64,000 nucleotides of DNA from Pyronema omphalodes. Its lineage: Eukaryota > Ascomycota > Pezizomycetes > Pezizales > Pyronemataceae. Position numbers and translations under genes: made by a program. The stretch covers positions 1 through 64,000 of the forward strand of contig JAJJXM010000019.1 in the NCBI GenBank assembly GCA_024516155.1, read 5' to 3'. The notes under the pieces were generated by a model, which worked only from the letters and a program-made list of their open reading frames with translations, had not been told where the DNA came from and did no database searches. Positions 59,100 to 64,000 of this stretch are shown here, one piece after another (the first letter of the stretch is position 1; every line of letters starts with the position of its first letter).

Positions 59100-59970
59100 G
59101 GAGAAGAAACAATCAACATAGATAAATCTTCCCTGCTGTATACTTCGACCTCCAACGGTTCTACTATGGGGTGGATTAATATGAGCACACAGGCATAAAT
59201 CAGGCGGAGCATTTCTGGAAGACACTTGATAAATATGAAATTCATGACCTTGTTGTCAAGTTTAATATTGACAATGCTAGCAATAATGATACCGCTTTGA
59301 AGGCGGTTACGAGAAGGGGACACCCTTACTTCAATCCGATCAAGGATAGGCTGCGGTGTTTTGGGCATATTCTCAACCTTGCAGTCAAAGCATTGCTGTG
59401 GGGAAGAAGGTAACAATCAGTCTGATAACAATTCCGCTTATTAGGTTGCTCGACTTCTGGAATGGAGGTTAAAGGGATACTTATGCAAGCCGCACAACGG
59501 CTTAAATTACATTCGAGAAACACCACAGTGGCATGAGCACTTTGCCACGCTTGTCGGGCAAGTCGAACCTCAAGAGACTGTGTTCACACTATTTGCTGGC
59601 AACATCACACGCTCGTTAAGCGATTATGGAGTCATCCGTCGAGCCTTTCGTTTGCGGGAAGTCCATTGAGGATTTTGTTAGCACTGCTATTCGGATGAAT
59701 CAGAATGAGGATCAACACTACAGCATGATGAACTTCGTTCAAAAGATTGTGAGATCATTATATGTATACCTGCTCAAGCCATTTAAGATTCGGACCAATC
59801 GGCTGTAAAAAAGGCATTGCCATGGTTATGTTGCGGGAATCTTACTTGCAATAGATGACAGATATTCTTTCGGACTTGGGAAGGGCTAAACAGGATTACA
59901 CTTCGGTGGGAAAGAGCAAGCATTCAATAACGATAATTAAAAATTCATGGAAAGTCTTAAATGAGATGCA
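59100..59970 (+). pseudogene. hAT transposase relic
   Basis: Several frames together give hAT catalytic-core blocks in order: HTGINQAEHFWKTLDKYEIH and VVKFNIDNASNNDTALKAV (second catalytic Asp region), DRLRCFGHILNLAVKALLWG (RCxGHxLNL signature), NYIRETPQWHEHFATLVGQ, GNITR, RRAFRLREV, and MTDILSDLGRAKQDYTSVGK with HSITIIKNSW. Stops and frame changes interrupt it repeatedly. The N-terminal BED-type finger and the C-terminal dimerisation region were not recognised here. It may be related to the autonomous parent of the non-autonomous copies in this window, or to another hAT lineage. Confidence 0.8.
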
Positions 59971-60518
59971 TAGTTTGCCGTCCTATTCGTGATGCCTCAA
60001 ATTAATCCCTTCATCTTGATCACAGCGATTCTGAAATGATAAATACCATCAGAACAAAAGTCCACTACCCTAACTCAATGGCTGGTAATTGTAAAAACAT
60101 GATTCCACTGAAACACCATTAAACATTCTGCCAAAGTAAAACTTAACTATGATAGCGACGCCCCTAGGGCTGTGATAGAGGTTGAGACCGAAGTTTCTTC
60201 CGGGGAATATGTAACGGGGCCTGTACGGTCTCTAGTATTTTGTCATTCATTGTTCCATTACTGAATAGTTTATTTTCCTTTTACCATCAATTGGGCAATA
60301 CATTTTTCTGCATCATGATGATATAACCTTCAGATTCAAGTTGTTACGAATGAAAATGGCAAAAGCTGAGCACATCATTTACCTTCGAAGCCCATTATAT
60401 TAGCCCCAGATATTTACTAATTAACCTATAAACTACTGTTCACAAATGTATACTACACATCTCCTTCCAACCTAAAATCAACCCCGAGCTAATTATTCCA
60501 GCCTCAAGTTAGCTAACC
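59971..60518. other. spacer, promoter side of the 60.5-kb gene
   Basis: AT-rich; nothing recognised. Confidence 0.4.
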
Positions 60519-61022
60519 ATGTTAACCGACTACCCCGTGATGATGAAGGACTCTCACATCCCTTCTGGCCACAAGCATGATATCCTCGTCACTGTTACAG
60601 AGCACATGGTTGACAGCCCAACAGACGAAATCAGTAAATTCAACCTTCCTGCGTCCCACAACGAAGGATCCTCACAGTCACGTGAGAAGCACGTGGAAAC
60701 AATCTCTGGAACGTCATTAGAGGAATTATTCCTGGACGCAGGCCCCAGTGAGGACCCAGAGAATTATGGACAAATTAGGCTTACATCCGTCATCAAAACC
60801 GATACCCACTTTTCTTTTACGGTTAAAGTACATCAAAGTCAGGTTCCAGACTGTACGCATGATATTATGTACCTCATGCATGACGCTGGTTATTGGAAGA
60901 TGGTGAGGGAAGTCTTCGACAAGGGTGGGTTTGAGGAACAGATACCGACAAGCGTGGGAAATGGGTATTGGCTATTGACGTGGGGCACCGGGAAACTGAA
61001 TGCCGAGGAGGAGTCCTTGTAG
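60519..61022 (+). CDS. hypothetical intronless protein
   Basis: A 167-residue ORF with even composition and no repeats. It starts MLTDYPVMMKDSHIPSGHKH, with an acidic middle (SLEELFLDAGPSEDPENYGQ) and a C-terminal half that looks folded: IRLTSVIKTDTHFSFTVKVH, DIMYLMHDAGYWKMVREVFD and GNGYWLLTWGTGKLNAEEE. No signal peptide or membrane segment. Length and composition argue it is a real gene rather than chance in this AT-rich region, but I cannot name a family. Confidence 0.55.
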   Translation: MLTDYPVMMKDSHIPSGHKHDILVTVTEHMVDSPTDEISKFNLPASHNEGSSQSREKHVETISGTSLEELFLDAGPSEDPENYGQIRLTSVIKTDTHFSFTVKVHQSQVPDCTHDIMYLMHDAGYWKMVREVFDKGGFEEQIPTSVGNGYWLLTWGTGKLNAEEESL

Positions 61023-61969
61023 AGTTTCATAAGACATATACGATAGTGAATTTCTTGATGGAGCTTTGGCAAGATAATCTACCGTCTTTGAATCGCTCAG
61101 CTAAACAGCCATTCCTGTCTCCAAGATTTCACTTCCTTCCACTTGACCAACAAACCTCACAAGTCTCCTTCCAGAAGCAAAGCCCAAAACATTCTGTTTA
61201 AAATCAGTTTCTACTGTCATAGTATAAGTCCGTTCGAAGAAGAGGGTTGTCTCCAGAGTAAGGATCTCGGCTGCTGCGTAACTACATAGACGAAGCCAGA
61301 GAGACGAGGTTTTTCATAGGGTCAAGCTAACTTTGAGACAAAAAGTATTGGCTGATAGTAGACATCACGAGAGAGAGAGTATTCGCACAGATGACCTCTT
61401 AAATGTTTCACATCGTTTTTGGCGAATTGGTCGAAAGGATTCGTTAGCTTTTTATATGAACAGCTTTTAACATAAGGAAGCTACCCCCAATTTCTTAAAT
61501 ATCAATGAGCCAGACCGAGACGAGTTAAAACCCTGCATAGATATATACCCCGGTTAAATTGCACATTCAATCCGGTGTGTTTCATAGTAGAGAGGGTTAA
61601 TATAAGATTTGACAAGACGAGACGCGGATCCATGGCGAAAGTGTGGGCGAAGGTTTTGCCACCTCAATTTGTATTTTATGATCCACAAAGCTGGCATAGA
61701 TTAAAAGTTAAAATGGATGCATAAACTGCCCCTTAAACCCCATATTGCTGTATTAGAATTAGATACAGTTCGGTATACATGCGATCATATTAGGCCTTTG
61801 TAACCTCCTTCCCTTGCAATCAATAATTCACAGCACCCACTAATCATTTCGGCCGCCTTTCCGGTAGGCCCTAATGGCGTCTTTACGTTACTTGTCTTGC
61901 TTTCTCTCACGACGCCAGCAACTCTTCTCATGAGTAGCACCTCCGCCGAGCCACCGCTTCATCCCCATA
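61023..61969. other. convergent spacer between the hypothetical gene and RAD4
   Basis: No supported gene. Confidence 0.45.
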
Positions 61970-64000
61970 TCATTCGTCGAAATCGTCCTCCGCTTCTTCG
62001 TCAGCTTCTTCGCTATATGTGCCTGCCTTTACTGCACGTCTAACCCTCGTTGATGTGGCCCCCTTTGCACGGTTTGGCGTCTTTTTTGTGTTGAAGTAAG
62101 GCGAAATTTGTTCCTCCTCCGATTCTTCCTGCTCCTCTTCCTCTTCCTCGGGAGCTGCAGGAGTATTACTAGCATCTAACATATCGCGTAAAGACATCAT
62201 TCCACGTCCTGGTACCGGTAAAGTCGAAGGCTTGGTGTTGGTTGGTTCGTTATCGTCGTCCTCGATGATTTCAACCAAGAAGCCACCGCCTCCTTCTCCT
62301 TCTGCTTCATGTGGGGGCATTTCCTGCTCGTCATCCTCCAGCATAAAGCCACCCGGCTCCTGCTCTTCATCCTCTGCCAAAAATCCCCCGGCCTCCTGTT
62401 CTTCAGCATCCCACACCAACTTGTCCTCTTCTTCTTCTTGGCCATTTGGAACAAATCCACCACCACCATAAGCCGCCGTGTTTTCCAAATTTGCCTTAGA
62501 AATTTCCTCTGGCACTTTTGCTTTTTCGGCAGTAGCTCCCTTCCTGACAAACGGGTTCACATCGACCTTCTCCATTTCCGCTCCATGGGATGCTTCCCAT
62601 TCCGCTCGTAGCTTTTTCAATACCCTGGCCTTCAACAAAAACCTTCTCCACCTCGCAAGTGTATCCTTCTCCCTCTTTGTATCTTCCTTTCTGCGTCTCT
62701 CCTGTTCCTCCTCATGCCAAGCATCTCTTACAAGCTCCTCATTCTCCTCAGCGACCACAATTCCTTGAATCTCCGGCACGGCCCGTTGTTGACGGAACTC
62801 GAACCCTACCACTGCCTCTGCATAGTCGATACCAAGCTTCTTTGCGACCCTAGCAGTACCTTTAAGGGGGATATGAACCGCGCCAGGTGGAAGCATAGTG
62901 GGTACATACAAATCGATATTGCCAAACCCATTCTTTGGTATCACACCATCCTCAATAGGAGGAGGATCATAGAGCTGCGTTTGGTCAAGTGAATATAAAC
63001 CCTGTAGTGCCTCTTCTCCTGCTCTTGTTTTCTCTTCAATCTCACGTTTTCTGGTTAGGGTTACTGCTCTGCGCTTAACTTGTTTTAGTGCCTGAGCACC
63101 AGGGATAAGGACACGCCCTTCGCGGTACCAATTCTCCACGGTTTTACATAAAACAACGTCAGAGCGTCGGAAGACTTTTTCCGTGACTTGTTTGGCGCCT
63201 TTGCCTGAGGTGAAGGTTTGCACATGTTCACAACCGGGGCGAATTGCTTCTTCGCGTTTTAAATGGCGTTCAAGAATCAAGTCGGGATGGTTCTTGAATC
63301 CGGATATTGAAGTTGTATTGTGCTGAGGTTTTGCTTCTAATTCGGGAGGTTCAAGTTCCGAGGCTTCCTTAAAGTCTAAAGCTGTCCAGTCGCCTTTGGG
63401 TTTAAGGTACGGTTGTAATGCGGAGAGGAACCAGTCGAACATTATATCGGAGTATGGCACCTGTTGAGGAGGGAGACGGAAGGTGTTCTTTTTTGAGGGA
63501 TGATATCGTAAAGTTACGTCCTTAGCAGAAAGGTCTGAGGAATAGGATATAGTGTATGCCATTATCTGCTTGGCTTTTACTGCGGCCGCACTGCGCGGGT
63601 AAAATTTGGCTAGCACTTCTGGGGTGGAGCCTATTAACACTGACGGAAATGCGGTGACGGCTATGATTTTTTTCGAGAATGGGGAAATAATTTCGGTCCA
63701 GAATATGGGGTATCGCAGGTCGTCATCATAGGGGTCTGGGGGTTGTTAGTCACCAACTAGGAGATTGCAATTCCGAAGTAGATGGATGCACCTTTGTCTT
63801 TGGGTTTAGTTGTTGAGGTCTTCAGGAAACCACCTTCGTCCTCGGAGAGCTCACTCAGTTCGGAGTCGCTGGGTTCATTCTTGGGCTGCCTCTTTCTTTT
63901 CTTTGGCACCGGGGTCTTCTCTTCTTCTTTGTTGGAGGCCTTGCTAGGTGTCTTGCTTGGTGAATCCTCGCTGGCTTCTTCTACAGCAGTAAACCCAAAT
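61970..64000 (-). CDS. RAD4: Rad4/XPC DNA-damage recognition protein (partial, C-terminal part)
   Basis: Minus strand: last exon 63735-61970, and the preceding exon 63792 to beyond the window. About 657 residues are visible. The upstream exon is a charged, Ser/Lys/Glu-rich linker with an NLS-like PVPKKRKRQPK. After a 56-nt intron the frame continues DPYDDDLRYPIFWTEIISPF, the end of the transglutaminase-like fold. The beta-hairpin domains follow: BHD1 from FKNHPDLILERHLKREEAIR to RRSDVVLCKTVENWYREGR, BHD2/3 through IPKNGFGNIDLYVPTMLPPG, VARKLGID-like VAKKLGIDYAEAVVGFEF and the EIQGIVVAEE block. The tail is long, acidic and repetitive (EEDEQEPGGFM-type), ending DEEAEDDFDE. Rad4 with Rad23 binds helix-distorting lesions to start nucleotide excision repair. 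Confidence 0.9.

Overview
The window is nuclear DNA of a filamentous ascomycete (Pezizomycotina). Evidence: genes with several short introns (about 50-250 nt, GT-AG, often GTATGT/GTGAGT donors), fungal-specific ER protein Rot1, signalling mucin Msb2, Rkm5-type methyltransferase, fungal-type hAT and LINE-like debris, and a tRNA-Leu(AAG) with a short anticodon-loop intron. I cannot place it to genus.

Layout. 0-12 kb is a gene-rich arm: 3' end of an unrecognised gene, Rab GDI (GDI1), ROT1, SEH1 (minus), tRNA-Leu (minus), a small secreted cystine-knot peptide and an Rkm5-like methyltransferase. 12-35 kb is mostly gene-poor, AT-rich accessory DNA. It holds two further cystine-knot peptide genes (15.5 and 21.4 kb, minus), a LINE-like retroposon with a clear target-site duplication, an hAT fragment joined to an ORF built from a 24-bp minisatellite, and a decayed copy of ULA1 (NEDD8 E1 regulatory subunit). 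35.5-39.2 kb is MSB2. 39-51 kb is again accessory: a broken unknown gene, Copia and PIF1-like helicase relics, a complete non-autonomous hAT element and a diverged duplication. 51-64 kb returns to genes: a secreted protein, AFG1, a small duplicated ORF flanking a second hAT copy, an hAT transposase relic, an intronless hypothetical, and the C-terminal part of RAD4 running off the window (minus).

Most notable: three paralogous genes (10.8, 15.6 and 21.5 kb), each coding for a 70-72 aa preproprotein with signal peptide, propeptide and a six-cysteine domain of knottin spacing. All three have a phase-0 intron at the pro/mature junction and a TATA box 75-84 nt upstream of the ATG. Two of them sit in a longer duplicated block. 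The signal peptide and promoter are conserved while the mature knot has diverged, as expected for a fast-evolving secreted effector- or defence-like family.

The conserved genes are unrelated housekeeping functions (Rab recycling, ER folding/cell wall, nuclear pore/SEA complex, mitochondrial AAA ATPase, nucleotide excision repair, surface sensing) and do not form a pathway. Gene models below were spliced by eye; exon coordinates are given where I worked them out.
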